Source of the DNA: DATFQE01 sp963738205
GTDB taxonomy: Bacteria; Actinomycetota; Thermoleophilia; Gaiellales; Gaiellaceae
DNA: 64,000 nucleotides
Assembly: GCA_963738205.1 (NCBI GenBank)
Contig: CAVTVQ010000006.1
Location: 1,480,895 to 1,544,894 of the forward strand
Direction: 5' to 3'
A program made the translations under genes and the position numbers. This document shows positions 8,352 through 17,130 of this stretch, one piece after another. Every line of letters begins with the position of its first letter. Position 1 is the stretch's first letter. The notes under the pieces are model-generated. The model did not search any database. It was not told the origin of the DNA and saw nothing but the letters and a program-made list of their open reading frames with translations.

Positions 8352-9570
8352 GGCGCAGCTCAGGCGGGATCCGTGGCTCGAGCGCGAGGGTGCCGAGCCC
8401 GGCGGCCAGGCATGTGGCCGCGGCCAGCACCCAGAGGGCGTTCGGCGCGCGGTCGAGCACGAGGCCGCCGACCGCCGGCCCGACCGCGAAGCCGGCCTCC
8501 CAGGACAGGGTCGAGAACGCCATGTAGCGCCCGCGCAGCCGTTCCGGGGCCAGATCGGCGACGAGGGCGCCCTGGTTCGGCCCGTGGAAGCACTCGCCGA
8601 TGCCGAAGACGACCGCGCCGACGCAGAACACGAGCGCGGCCGTCGTGCCGTCGAACGAGAGCCCACCGGCCAGCACGATCAGCCACGCAACCGCCCAGAT
8701 GACGGTCATCGCCGCGAGCGCCCGCATCCGCCGCCGCCCCTCGAGCAGCTTCACAAGCGGTAGCTGCGCGAGCACGATCGCGAGCGTGTTGACGAAGAAG
8801 ATCACTCCGATCCAGCGCTCGCTGACGCCCGCCTCGTTCTTCGCGTACACGGGCAGCAGCTCGAACATCGCGTAACCCGCGGCGACGAAGAGCACATTGA
8901 GTCCGACCACGCCGAGGAACACCCGGTCGCGGAGCACTTCGAGGTAGCGGCCCGGGGGAGCGCCGTCCCGGCTGGGTAGCGGCGGGTCGGGAACGAACCA
9001 GAGCACGCCGATGAAGACGAGGAACGTCGCGGCGTCGAGGGCGAACAGCACGGTATAGCTCGAGGCGCTCTGAGTCGTGGCGATCAGGCCGCCGCTCAGC
9101 CCGCCGAGTCCGATGCCGAGGTTGCGCGTCACCCGCTGCAGCGCGTACGCCGCGTGCCGGCGGTCGGGCGGCGTCAGTCCCGCGAGCAACGTCGACTGGC
9201 TCGGCCAGAAGGCGCCGTTGCCGACACCGCCGACCGCCATCAGTACGAGCGCGTGCCAGGGCTCGCGAACGAGCGGGAGCAGGCCGTAGCCGATCGCCAG
9301 CAGAACGAGCGACGCCGCCAGCACCGGCCGGCCGCCGAAGCGGTCGACGATCGCGCCGCTGACCGGGATCGTGGCGATGCCGGCGAGCGCGCTCGCGGCG
9401 ACGATCAGCCCGACGGTGTCGAGCCCGAAACCGCGGACGTTGTGCAGGTAGATGAACAGAAACGGAAACGCGAGCCCGTTGCCGAAGGCGTTCGCCAGGC
9501 CGCCGAGCTCCATCGTCCAGACTGAGCGCGGCAGGCGAGGGTCGAGGCTGCGCAGGTACCGGAAGAGCAC
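8338..9570 (-). CDS. MFS transporter
   Basis: Major facilitator superfamily multidrug/metabolite transporter, 410 aa from GTG 9570 (N-terminus LFRYLRSLDPRLPRSVW). About 12 hydrophobic segments; loop 2-3 signature GAIVDRFGGRPVLAA and a conserved FWPSQSTLLAGLTPPDRRH stretch typical of DHA1-like transporters. The start is uncertain because an ATG at 9513 is also possible; the GTG retains the basic N-terminal tail usual for MFS proteins. Converges with hyuB, and starts 28 nt from the divergent ABC operon. Confidence 0.88.
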   Translation of the reverse strand: MLFRYLRSLDPRLPRSVWTMELGGLANAFGNGLAFPFLFIYLHNVRGFGLDTVGLIVAASALAGIATIPVSGAIVDRFGGRPVLAASLVLLAIGYGLLPLVREPWHALVLMAVGGVGNGAFWPSQSTLLAGLTPPDRRHAAYALQRVTRNLGIGLGGLSGGLIATTQSASSYTVLFALDAATFLVFIGVLWFVPDPPLPSRDGAPPGRYLEVLRDRVFLGVVGLNVLFVAAGYAMFELLPVYAKNEAGVSERWIGVIFFVNTLAIVLAQLPLVKLLEGRRRMRALAAMTVIWAVAWLIVLAGGLSFDGTTAALVFCVGAVVFGIGECFHGPNQGALVADLAPERLRGRYMAFSTLSWEAGFAVGPAVGGLVLDRAPNALWVLAAATCLAAGLGTLALEPRIPPELRLTPR

Positions 9571-9597
9571 CGGACGGCGCAGGCTAGTCTCAGGCCC

Positions 9598-10569
9598 ATG
9601 CCCGTCATCGAGGCACGGAACCTGCACCGCACCTACAAGACGTCGACAGGGACGATCCGGCGCCGCTCGCTGGAGGTCGAGGCCGTCCGCGGCGTCGACT
9701 TCTCGGTCGAGAAGGGCGAGCTGTTCGGGCTGCTCGGGCCCAACGGCGCCGGGAAGACGACCACGATCAAGATGCTGATCACGCTGCTGATCCCGACGAG
9801 CGGGTCGGCGCACGTGCTCGGCTACGACGTCGTCAAGGACGCACGCGAGGTACGGAAGCGGATCGGCTACGTCTTCGGCGGCGAACGCGGCGTCTACGAG
9901 CGGCTCTCGGGCCTCGACAACCTGCGCTACTTCGCCGAGCTGTACGGCGTCCCGGGCAAGGAGATCCGCCCGCGCATCGAGGAGCTGCTGGAGCTCGTCG
10001 GCCTCAAGGGCCGCGAGAAGGAGCGGGTCGAGGGCTACTCACGCGGCATGAAGCAGCGTCTGCACGTGGCCCGCGGACTCCTGCACGACCCCCCGGTCGT
10101 CTTCCTCGACGAGCCGACGATCGGGCTCGACCCGGTCGGCGCCCGTGAGCTCCGCGCGACGATCGCCTCGCTCACCGAGGCGGGGAAGACCGTCCTGCTG
10201 ACGACCCACTACATGTTCGAGGCGGATGCGCTGTGCGACCGGATCGCCGTGATCGCGAAAGGCGAGATCGTCGCGCACGGCACTCCGGCCGACCTCAAGG
10301 CCGGAGTGGCCGAGGGCGCCGTCGTCGAGGTCGAGATATTCGGGATTCCGGACGGGACGGTCGAGCGCATCCGCGGGCTCGAGGAGGTGCGCGGGGTCTC
10401 GGTCGAGGAGCGTGAGCAGGCTCAGGTGCTGATCGTGCAGACCGCCGCCGACGTCGAGCTGACGAGCGCGATCCTCAGCCGGATCGACGGCGCGAGCGTC
10501 GGCCGCGTGTCCCGCCGTGAGCCGACGCTCGAGGACGCCTACGTGGCCCTGGTGGGCAGCTCCGAATGA
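9598..10569 (+). CDS. ABC-2 exporter ATP-binding protein (DrrA-like)
   Basis: 323-aa ATPase of an ABC-2 type exporter. Walker A GPNGAGKTTTIKM (about residues 45-57), signature variant YSRGMKQRLHVARGL (the canonical LSGGQ is replaced by YSRGM), Walker B VVFLDEPTIGLDP and H-loop TTHYMFEA. The C-terminal ~85 residues form a DrrA-type accessory domain. It is the first gene of a five-gene operon whose remaining members are permeases, each overlapping the next by four bases. Export substrate unknown. Confidence 0.93.
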   Translation: MPVIEARNLHRTYKTSTGTIRRRSLEVEAVRGVDFSVEKGELFGLLGPNGAGKTTTIKMLITLLIPTSGSAHVLGYDVVKDAREVRKRIGYVFGGERGVYERLSGLDNLRYFAELYGVPGKEIRPRIEELLELVGLKGREKERVEGYSRGMKQRLHVARGLLHDPPVVFLDEPTIGLDPVGARELRATIASLTEAGKTVLLTTHYMFEADALCDRIAVIAKGEIVAHGTPADLKAGVAEGAVVEVEIFGIPDGTVERIRGLEEVRGVSVEEREQAQVLIVQTAADVELTSAILSRIDGASVGRVSRREPTLEDAYVALVGSSE

Positions 10570-11339
10570 GAGCTGGGGCCCGCTTGCTGGCCGTCGGCTG
10601 GATGTTCCACTTCAAGATGCTCTCCCGTTCGGCCTTCGACGGCCTGCTCGGGGTCCTGTGGCCGCTCTTCTTCGCGACGGTCGCGTTCTTCATGTTCCGT
10701 TCGGGCGGCGGCGAGGCTACGCTCCTGTACGCCTCGCTCGGGGCGTCTGTGATGGGCATCTGGTCGGTGACCAGCACGTCCGCCGGCTCGGCCATGCAGC
10801 GGGAGCGTTGGGGCGGCACGCTCGAGGTACTCGTCGCCTCGCCCGCGCCCTTCGCTCTCGTGCTCCTCCCGATCACGATCGCGATGACGACGATCGGGCT
10901 CTACTGCATGGTCGCCACGCTCCTGTGGGGTCGCGTGCTGTTCGGGATCCAGCTCACGATCGAGCACCCACTGCTGTTCGCGCTGTCGGTCCCGGTCGCG
11001 ATCGTGTCGATCGGCACCTTCGGCTTCCTGCTGGCCGTCGCCTTCGTCCGCTACCGCTTCGCCTGGGCGCTCGGCAACCTGCTCGAGTATCCGGTCTGGC
11101 TCGTCTGCGGGTTCCTGGTGCCGTTGACGCTGCTGCCCGACTGGGTGCGGCCGATCTCCTGGCTGCTCGCCCCCACCTGGGGCATGCGCGCGATCCGCGA
11201 GTCGGCGCTCGGCGGCTCCCCGCTGCCCGACATCGCGATGTGCGCCGCTCTGGCCGGCGCCTACGTGCTCGTCGGCGTCCTCGTCCTCGAATCGGCCCTG
11301 CGCGCGGCCCGCGCCCGCGCAGCCCTCTCGCTCACGTGA
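10566..11339 (+). CDS. ABC-2 permease, type A, copy 1
   Basis: 257-aa ABC-2 membrane subunit with about six hydrophobic segments; ATG overlaps the ATPase stop (ATGA). Characteristic blocks are FFATVAFFMFRSGGGEATLL, GGTLEVLVASPAPFALVLLP and LLEYPVWLVCGFLVPLTLLP. These align along the whole length with the gene at 12118-12891, which also has 257 codons, so the two are tandem paralogues. Together with the next gene it would form a heterodimeric pore fed by the single upstream ATPase. Confidence 0.88.
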   Translation: MRAGARLLAVGWMFHFKMLSRSAFDGLLGVLWPLFFATVAFFMFRSGGGEATLLYASLGASVMGIWSVTSTSAGSAMQRERWGGTLEVLVASPAPFALVLLPITIAMTTIGLYCMVATLLWGRVLFGIQLTIEHPLLFALSVPVAIVSIGTFGFLLAVAFVRYRFAWALGNLLEYPVWLVCGFLVPLTLLPDWVRPISWLLAPTWGMRAIRESALGGSPLPDIAMCAALAGAYVLVGVLVLESALRAARARAALSLT

Positions 11340-12121
11340 CCTCGCTGCGCGTCTTCTTCATCGGCGGGCTGACCAGCTACCGCGCGCTCTTCTACTGGCT
11401 GACTCCCTGGATCTACGTGCCGAGCCTGCTCGTCGCGCCGATCTTCCAGATCCTGCTGTTCGTCTACATCGGGCGAAGTGCCGGCCTCGAGTCCGACGAG
11501 TTCTACGTGATCGGCAACGCGCTGCAGTACGCCGCGATCCCGTGCGTGTTCGCGATGGGCTTCGCGATCGGCGGCGAGCGCTTCCAGCACACGCTCGGCT
11601 ACATCCTCGTCTCCCCCGCCCGCCGGCTGCCGCTGTTCCTCGGCCGTGCCGTGCCGGTGATCCTGAACGGCGCGTTCGTCGCGGCCTTCTCGCTCGCCGT
11701 CGGCAGCCTGCTGCTGGGGATCGACCTGCCCGCCTCGGCGCTCGGCCCGCTCGCCCTGGTCGTGCTCGTCTCGGCGTTTTCCTGCACCGGGCTCGGGCTC
11801 ATCAACGCCGCGCTGGGGCTCCGCGTTCGCGAGACGGCGGTGCTCGCGAACATCATCTTCGGGCTCCTGCTGATCTTCACCGGCGCCAACGTCCCCGTGA
11901 CCGAGCTGCCCGGCTGGATGCAGGCGATCTCCGAGCGGGTCCCGCTGACCCACGGAATCGAGGCCGCCCGCCGCCTCGCCGACGGCGCAACGCTCGGCGA
12001 GGTCGCGGGACTGATCGGCACGGAGGCTCTCATCGGCCTCGCGTACGGCGTGGTCGGCTACGCGTTGCTGCGGTTCATGGAGTGGCAGAGCCGGATGTCT
12101 GCGACGCTGGAGACGGCGTGA
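11336..12121 (+). CDS. ABC-2 permease, type B, copy 1
   Basis: 261 aa from GTG 11336, overlapping the previous TGA (GTGA). N-terminus TSLRVFFIGGLTSYRALFYW; later blocks GGERFQHTLGYILVSPA and the late ABC-2 motif NVPVTELPGWMQAISERVPL-THGIEAAR. About six membrane segments. It is paralogous to 12888-13673, which has the same length. Translational coupling on both sides points to an obligate complex. Confidence 0.88.
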   Translation: MTSLRVFFIGGLTSYRALFYWLTPWIYVPSLLVAPIFQILLFVYIGRSAGLESDEFYVIGNALQYAAIPCVFAMGFAIGGERFQHTLGYILVSPARRLPLFLGRAVPVILNGAFVAAFSLAVGSLLLGIDLPASALGPLALVVLVSAFSCTGLGLINAALGLRVRETAVLANIIFGLLLIFTGANVPVTELPGWMQAISERVPLTHGIEAARRLADGATLGEVAGLIGTEALIGLAYGVVGYALLRFMEWQSRMSATLETA

Positions 12122-12891
12122 GCACTCTGCGCCTGATCTGGGCCGGCTGGAAGTTCCACGTCAAGAACCTGACGCTGTCGGGCTTCTTCCTGCTGACGTC
12201 CGCGATCCAGCCGGTGATCTTCGCGACGATTGCCTTCTTCATGTTCAAGGCGGGCGCGCGCGAGGGCACGCTGCTGTACGTCTCGCTCGGGGCCGGGCTG
12301 ATGGGGATCTGGTCGGCGACGCTGTTCGCCTCGGGCGGCGCCATCCAGTGGCAGCGTTGGCAGGGCACGCTCGAGCTCTCGATCGCCTCCCCCGCGCCCT
12401 TCCTGCTCGTGCTGCTGCCGATGACGCTCGCCTCGGCGACGATCGGGCTCTACTCGCTGACCGGAACGCTGCTCTGGGGCCGGCTGCTCTTCGGCGTGCC
12501 GCTCGAGATCGCCGACCCGCTGATCTTTGCGGCGGCGATCCCGGCGACGGTGATCGGCCTCGGCCTGCTCGGGCTCGTGATGGCATCGACGTTCATCCTC
12601 TGGCGGAACGCGAACGCGCTCTCGAACCTGCTCGAGTATCCGATCTGGCTGGTCACCGGACTGCTCGTGCCGATCTCGCTGCTGCCCGGCTGGGTGGCGC
12701 CGCTGTCGTGGGTGCTCGCACCGACCTGGGGCGTCCGCGCGATTCGCGACTCCGCGCTCGGCGGCGGCCACCCGCTCGGCGCGGTCGCGATGTGCCTCGG
12801 CCTGGGTGCGCTGTACCTCGTCGTGGGCGCGCTGACGGTGCGCCACTTCGAGCGGCTCGCCCGCGACCGCGCGACCCTCTCGCTGACATGA
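12118..12891 (+). CDS. ABC-2 permease, type A, copy 2
   Basis: 257 aa from GTG 12118 (GTGA overlap with the preceding stop). It shares with copy 1 the blocks IFATIAFFMFKAG, GTLELSIASPAPFLLVLLP and NLLEYPIWLVTGLLVPISLL-P, in the same positions. Membrane protein with about six helices. It belongs to the duplicated A-B unit of this operon; divergence between the copies is clear, so the duplication is not recent. Confidence 0.88.
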   Translation: MSTLRLIWAGWKFHVKNLTLSGFFLLTSAIQPVIFATIAFFMFKAGAREGTLLYVSLGAGLMGIWSATLFASGGAIQWQRWQGTLELSIASPAPFLLVLLPMTLASATIGLYSLTGTLLWGRLLFGVPLEIADPLIFAAAIPATVIGLGLLGLVMASTFILWRNANALSNLLEYPIWLVTGLLVPISLLPGWVAPLSWVLAPTWGVRAIRDSALGGGHPLGAVAMCLGLGALYLVVGALTVRHFERLARDRATLSLT

Positions 12892-13673
12892 ACGATCTCC
12901 GCGTCTTCTTCATCGGCGGCTACATCGCGTACCGCGCGCTGTTCAACTGGATCCACTGGAGCATCTACGTGCCGACGATGCTCGGCAGCCCGGTCTTCCA
13001 GATCCTCTTCTTCGCCTACGTCGGCCGCTACGCAGGCCTGCAGGACGACGCGTTCTTCGTCGTCGGAAACGCCGTCCAGGTCGCCGCGATGGCCGGGGTC
13101 TACGGGATGGCCCTGACGATCGGCGGCGAGCGCTGGACGCAGACGCTCTCGCCTCTGCTGGCGACGCCGGCCAACCGCTTCGCACTGTTCATGGGCCGCA
13201 CGCTCCCGAACTTCGTCAACGGTCTGCTCGTCTCGACCTTCGGCTTCCTCGTCGGCTGGGCGCTGCTCGACTTCGACCCGCCGCTGTCCTCGCTGCCGGC
13301 GCTGGGCCTCTGCGTGATCGTCTCGACCGCGTCGTGCACGGCCCTCGGGCTCGTGATCGGCTCGATCGGCCTGCGCTCGCGCGACGTGATGTTCCTGGCG
13401 AACCTCGTCTACTTCCTGTTGCTCTTGTTCTGCGGCGTGAACATTCCGCTCGACCAGCTGCCTGGCTGGATGGAGGCGATCGGCCGGGTGCTCCCGCTGA
13501 CGCACGGAATCGAGGCGGCACGCGAGGTCGCGGCCGGCGCGCCGCTCGCCGACGTCAGCGGGCTCCTGTGGACCGAGGCGGCGATCGGCGTCGTCTACGC
13601 GGCCGCCGCCTATGGTCTGTTCCGCTACTTCGAGGCGGACGGCCGCCGGCGCGCCACGCTCGAGACGATCTAG
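12888..13673 (+). CDS. ABC-2 permease, type B, copy 2
   Basis: 261 aa from ATG 12888, overlapping the preceding stop (ATGA). N-terminus MNDLRVFFIGGYIAYRALFN and blocks GGERWTQTLSPLLATPA and NIPLDQLPGWMEAIGRVLPL followed by THGIEAAREV match copy 1 (11336-12121). It is the last gene of the ABC operon; a 63-nt gap follows. No second ATPase gene is present, so two permease pairs may compete for, or be combined with, the one ATPase. Confidence 0.88.
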   Translation: MNDLRVFFIGGYIAYRALFNWIHWSIYVPTMLGSPVFQILFFAYVGRYAGLQDDAFFVVGNAVQVAAMAGVYGMALTIGGERWTQTLSPLLATPANRFALFMGRTLPNFVNGLLVSTFGFLVGWALLDFDPPLSSLPALGLCVIVSTASCTALGLVIGSIGLRSRDVMFLANLVYFLLLLFCGVNIPLDQLPGWMEAIGRVLPLTHGIEAAREVAAGAPLADVSGLLWTEAAIGVVYAAAAYGLFRYFEADGRRRATLETI

Positions 13674-13736
13674 CTCGACGCGTTTCCAGCCGTCGGCGGA
13701 TCACACCCCGTCCTGCGCCGCCGCGATGATGGCCGG

Positions 13737-14096
13737 GTGGCACGGCTCGTCGCGCTCGGCTTCGCCCTCCTCTCGATCGGCGTGTGGTTCTGGGTGCTCG
13801 ACCAGTGGTGGGGGCTCGTAGCTGCGCTCCTGCTCTGCCTGCCCGTCGGGATCGGGTTCTCGCTCGTGCCGTCGCTGCTCGCAGGAACATTTCGGCCACT
13901 CCTGGGCGACCTCGTCACCACCTGGAGCTTCATGGTCGTCGGAATCGTGATCGCCGTCGTCGGGCTCCTCGCGCTCGAGGACACGGCCGCAGCCCTCGTC
14001 GCCCTCTGCGGGGCCGGCCTTTTCGCGGGCGGTCTCGGCCTCTTCTTCATCCGCCTCGACGCGATGCTCCGCGCCGCCCGGGCGGCCCGGTCGTAG
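13737..14096 (+). CDS. small membrane protein, function unknown
   Basis: 119 aa from GTG 13737. Four hydrophobic segments: LVALGFALLSIGVWFWVL, WWGLVAALLLCLPVGIGFSL, FMVVGIVIAVVGLLAL and LVALCGAGLFAGGLGLFFI. No catalytic motif is visible and I do not recognise the family. It lies 63 nt after the ABC operon and 20 nt before the next membrane protein. Confidence 0.7.
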   Translation: MARLVALGFALLSIGVWFWVLDQWWGLVAALLLCLPVGIGFSLVPSLLAGTFRPLLGDLVTTWSFMVVGIVIAVVGLLALEDTAAALVALCGAGLFAGGLGLFFIRLDAMLRAARAARS

Positions 14097-14116
14097 CTCG
14101 AGGAAGGAGTGTGACC

Positions 14117-14629
14117 ATGAATTCGAACGGCCTCGAGGTTCCGGTCCAGGTCCGGCTTGCCGCGCTCTGGGCGTCGACGATGTTCCTGTTCGCCTACGTG
14201 GACATCCTCGCGTTCTACAAGCCGGGCACTGTCACCGACATCCTGCGCGGCCGTGTGTGGGAGTTCGAGATCACGCAGGGATGGGCGCTCGGCGCGCTCG
14301 CGCTGATGATGATCCCGAGCGTGATGATCGCGCTTTCGGTGCTGCTGCCGACCAGGGCGAACCAGTGGGCCAACATCGTCGTCGCATCGCTGTTCATCCT
14401 GGTGTCGATCGGCAACGCGATCGGCGAGACCTGGGCCTTCATCTGGTTCGGCGCGATCGTCGAGGTCGTGCTGCTCGCGACGGTCGTGCTGCTCGCGTGG
14501 CGCTGGCGGCGGGACGCGCCTAGTAGGCGATCGATCGGCTGGACGGGGCGCCGCCTCTCGTCACGCGTCTCGATGGCGCTGCGAATCGCTCGTTATTGCC
14601 CGTCCATCGCGAACCACAGGATCGCGTGA
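14117..14629 (+). CDS. membrane protein resembling DUF6326
   Basis: 170 aa from ATG 14117, preceded by AGGAAGGAG. Four membrane segments with the sequence FLFAYVDILAFYKPG near residue 20, which resembles the DUF6326 family (assignment by recall, moderate confidence). The recognisable protein ends at AWRWRRD near 14516; the last ~35 residues look unlike the rest and run into the decayed peptidase on the other strand. A TAG TAG pair occurs in the adjacent frame at about 14521, so the natural C-terminus may have been lost by a small indel. Confidence 0.7.
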   Translation: MNSNGLEVPVQVRLAALWASTMFLFAYVDILAFYKPGTVTDILRGRVWEFEITQGWALGALALMMIPSVMIALSVLLPTRANQWANIVVASLFILVSIGNAIGETWAFIWFGAIVEVVLLATVVLLAWRWRRDAPSRRSIGWTGRRLSSRVSMALRIARYCPSIANHRIA

Positions 14630-14906
14630 GCGGTCGCATCGGACATGCTGATCAAGCGACTTCATGTTCACGTTGTCGAGCAGAGCGACCGTCGTACGGC
14701 CGTGCGACCGGTTCCCGCCGTCTTGAACATGTTGACGCTCGAGTTCAGGTTCAGCGCGGCCTCGAGCATCGTGCCGATGCCGATGCCGATGTCGATGCCG
14801 CTGCCGTTGTCAATGACGCCGGCACCTCGGTGACCGAGTCGAGGTGCGCTCCGGCGACGACGACCTTGTCCGCACGCCCGCCAGGAATCTCGGCGAGCAC
14901 GCGCGG
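14593..14906 (-). pseudogene. remnant of an M28-family (aminopeptidase Y-like) metallopeptidase
   Basis: Reading the minus strand in three frames recovers the M28 order. First VLAEIPGGRADKVVVAGAHL-DSVTE, with the metal-ligand motif GAHLDS. After a one-base loss near 14828 comes GAGVIDNGSGI, with the second metal ligand in DNGSG, then TMLEAALNLN. Finally LLDNVNMKSLDQ and, after one extra base near 14649, MSDATAHAILWFAMDGQ and a TAA at 14595-14593, which is the normal M28 C-terminus. The part between NGSG and the C-terminus, which should carry the catalytic Glu pair, is missing. At least two frameshifts plus an internal deletion make this a genuine remnant. Confidence 0.8.
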
Positions 14907-14978
14907 CCGTTATGAATTGTAAGAATCACGACTAAGCGTTATCCTCCGTGACACCAAGGCCCCCGGATGGCGGCTCCG

Positions 14979-15632
14979 ATGGCGGATCAACTGCGGATAG
15001 ACCTTTTCGACGCTGCGGACATGGACGAGTTCGCGGCGGCGCCTCGCGAGTCGAGGCACCGGTTTCTCGGTCGCGCGCTTGTAGCAGGAGGGGCGATTGT
15101 CGCCGGCGGCGTCGTGGTGGCGACGCTACCCAGACTTGCCGTTTCGGCCCCCTCCCCCACACAAGACGCCGAGATCCTGAACTTCGCACTGCTGCTCGAG
15201 TACATCGAGTCTGCGTTCTTCACCGAGGCCTCGGTCAAAGGAAATCTGAGTGGCGAGCTCCTCCAGTTCGCCGACACCGTTCGCGCTCATGAGCGTGCGC
15301 ACGTCGCTTTCCTGCGCGGCGCGCTCGGCAACAAGGCGCGCAAACGGCCGACCTTCGACTTCGGCGACGCGACGCGTGACCCCGACGCTTTCACCGCGGC
15401 TGCGGTGGCACTCCAGGATCTGGCTGTCGCGGCTTACAACGGGCAGGCCGCGAACCTGACCACCGGCGCGCTCGCGGCCGCAGCCAAGATCGTCTCTGTC
15501 GAAGCCAGGCACGCAGGCTGGATCCGTGCGATCGCCGGCAAGAACCCCGCCCCGAAGGCAGTGGAGGTTTCAATGACCGCCAAGCAGGTCACTGCAGCCG
15601 TGAACGGGACGAAGTGGGTGACGTCGAGTTGA
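14979..15632 (+). CDS. ferritin-like domain protein, copy 1
   Basis: 217 aa from ATG 14979 (MADQLRIDLFDAADMDEFAA). A hydrophobic segment (about residues 35-55, ALVAGGAIVAGGVVVATL) suggests an N-terminal membrane anchor or export signal. The rest is a four-helix ferritin-like bundle with LNFALLLEYIESAFF, TVRAHERAHVAFLR, VALQDLAVAAYNGQ and VEARHAGWIRAI, each contributing Glu/His residues as in the Ferritin_2 group. Start 14979 was preferred over 14967 because the downstream paralogue also begins MADQ. A metal-binding or stress role is inferred. Confidence 0.82.
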   Translation: MADQLRIDLFDAADMDEFAAAPRESRHRFLGRALVAGGAIVAGGVVVATLPRLAVSAPSPTQDAEILNFALLLEYIESAFFTEASVKGNLSGELLQFADTVRAHERAHVAFLRGALGNKARKRPTFDFGDATRDPDAFTAAAVALQDLAVAAYNGQAANLTTGALAAAAKIVSVEARHAGWIRAIAGKNPAPKAVEVSMTAKQVTAAVNGTKWVTSS

Positions 15633-15634
15633 CG

Positions 15635-16327
15635 ATGGCCGACCAGACCCGTTGTGAACTGACGCTCGAGCAGATCGACTCGGATGGCGCGATAGCCGAA
15701 GCGCTGGACGGCGTCGGCTCGCGGGCTGCTTTCCTCGCCAAGGCGACAGTCGGAGGCGCAGCGTTTCTCGCCGCGCTCAGTGCCCCTGCGCGCGCCGAAG
15801 GGGCCGTGAGCCCGTCGGATGCCGCAATCCTCAACTTCGCGCTCACGCTCGAGTACCTGCAGGCTGCCTTCTACACCGAGACCGAGCGCAGCAAGGCGGT
15901 GAAGGCGGAGCTTGCGCCAGTACCACGGCACCTCGGCTCGGTCGAGCGCGCACACGTGACCGCGCTCCGCAATGTGCTCGGTTCGCAGGCCGTGAGACGC
16001 CCGGCGTTCAACTTCCACGGTGTGACCGAGGATCAGGTCAAGTTCCTGAAGACCGCGGTCGCGTTCGAGGATCTCGGCACCGCCGCCTACAAGGGGCAGG
16101 CGACGCGAGTGGATTCGCCGGCCCTGCTCGCGGCGGCGGTCGCGATCCACTCGGTCGAGGCGAGGCACGCCGCCTGGATGCGCTACCTCGCCGGCTTCAC
16201 TCCGGCGGGAACGGCCTTCGACCAACCGAAGCGCGAAGGCGAGGTGCGCCGAATCGTCGCCTCGACCCGCTTCATCGCAACACGAGCGAGGGTGCTCGGA
16301 CGCAGGTCCCCGGGGTACACGGGCTGA
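15635..16327 (+). CDS. ferritin-like domain protein, copy 2
   Basis: 230 aa from ATG 15635, two bases after the stop of copy 1. Same layout: N-terminus MADQTRCELTLEQIDSDG, hydrophobic stretch KATVGGAAFLAALSAPARA, then LNFALTLEYLQAAFYTE, SVERAHVTALRNVLG, VAFEDLGTAAYKGQ and SVEARHAAWMRYLAG. The Glu/His positions match copy 1, so both copies keep a potential di-metal site. The C-terminal 30 residues are basic and differ from copy 1. Co-transcribed with the L,D-transpeptidase that follows after 5 nt. Confidence 0.82.
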   Translation: MADQTRCELTLEQIDSDGAIAEALDGVGSRAAFLAKATVGGAAFLAALSAPARAEGAVSPSDAAILNFALTLEYLQAAFYTETERSKAVKAELAPVPRHLGSVERAHVTALRNVLGSQAVRRPAFNFHGVTEDQVKFLKTAVAFEDLGTAAYKGQATRVDSPALLAAAVAIHSVEARHAAWMRYLAGFTPAGTAFDQPKREGEVRRIVASTRFIATRARVLGRRSPGYTG

Positions 16328-16332
16328 GGCGC

Positions 16333-17130
16333 TTGCGCGCCCGCCTTTGCGTTGCTGTCGTGGCGGCATTCGCCCTCGTTGGAGTGCTCGCCGTGTCGCT
16401 GTTCACTTCCAGTGGTGACTCAGCTGCCGGCGTCGCCGCCGACAGACTTCGGTCGCCCGATCTGCCCTCCGCGCCCGCGCTCGGGCTGAAGGTCGGCAAG
16501 CCGCTTCCGCTGCAAGGCGGCGACACGTCCACGTGGGCGATCGTCCGCCGGGCGACGTCTGCCCACGAGAGTCCGAACCTGAGTGCAGCTGCGGTGGCGC
16601 GAGTCCAGACACAGACTCCCGAGGGCACGACGAACATCGTCTCCGTCCTCGGGCGCGCGCAGGACAAGACTGGCCGGCTATGGGTGCGGGTCCGCCTGGC
16701 CGTGCTCCCGAACGGCACAAGCGGCTGGCTCCCGCGTGCTGCGCTCGGTGGCTACGGCATCGTTCGGACGCGGCTCGTTGTCGACACGGGGAGGTTCACG
16801 GCAACGCTACTGCGGAACGGCCGGGCGATCTTCCAGGCCCCGGTCGGCGTCGGGCAACGGCAATGGGCGACGCCCCGAGGGCAGTTTTATGTCCGCAACC
16901 GGCTGGAGCGCTATGCCAGCCCCGTCTACGGCCCGCTCGCCTTCGGCACGAGCGCGCGCTCGCCGACCCTGACCGACTGGCCCGACGGCGGCTTCATCGG
17001 CATCCACGGCACGAACCAACCCGATCTCTTGCCGGGACGAGTCTCGCATGGGTGTATCAGGATGCGGAACGAGGACATCCTCGAACTGGGGCGACTGATG
17101 CCGGTGGGCACTCCGGTCACGATCCGATGA
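16333..17130 (+). CDS. secreted L,D-transpeptidase (YkuD domain)
   Basis: Cell-wall enzyme that forms 3-3 peptidoglycan cross-links or anchors proteins. 265 aa from TTG 16333. N-terminal membrane/signal segment LCVAVVAAFALVGVLAVSLF; a middle SH3-like region (about 60-140); then the YkuD domain with GFIGIHGTNQPDLLPG and the active-site motif SHGCIRMRNEDI, where His, Ser/Cys and Arg are all present. No RBS is obvious before the TTG; it sits 5 nt after copy 2 of the ferritin-like genes and overlaps the next gene by four bases. Confidence 0.92.
   Translation: MRARLCVAVVAAFALVGVLAVSLFTSSGDSAAGVAADRLRSPDLPSAPALGLKVGKPLPLQGGDTSTWAIVRRATSAHESPNLSAAAVARVQTQTPEGTTNIVSVLGRAQDKTGRLWVRVRLAVLPNGTSGWLPRAALGGYGIVRTRLVVDTGRFTATLLRNGRAIFQAPVGVGQRQWATPRGQFYVRNRLERYASPVYGPLAFGTSARSPTLTDWPDGGFIGIHGTNQPDLLPGRVSHGCIRMRNEDILELGRLMPVGTPVTIR

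Noticed and set aside
14645..14833. 62-codon plus-strand frame with Met-Pro repeats
   Set aside because: It is the antisense of the M28 peptidase remnant; the repeat arises from GGCATC codons of that gene.
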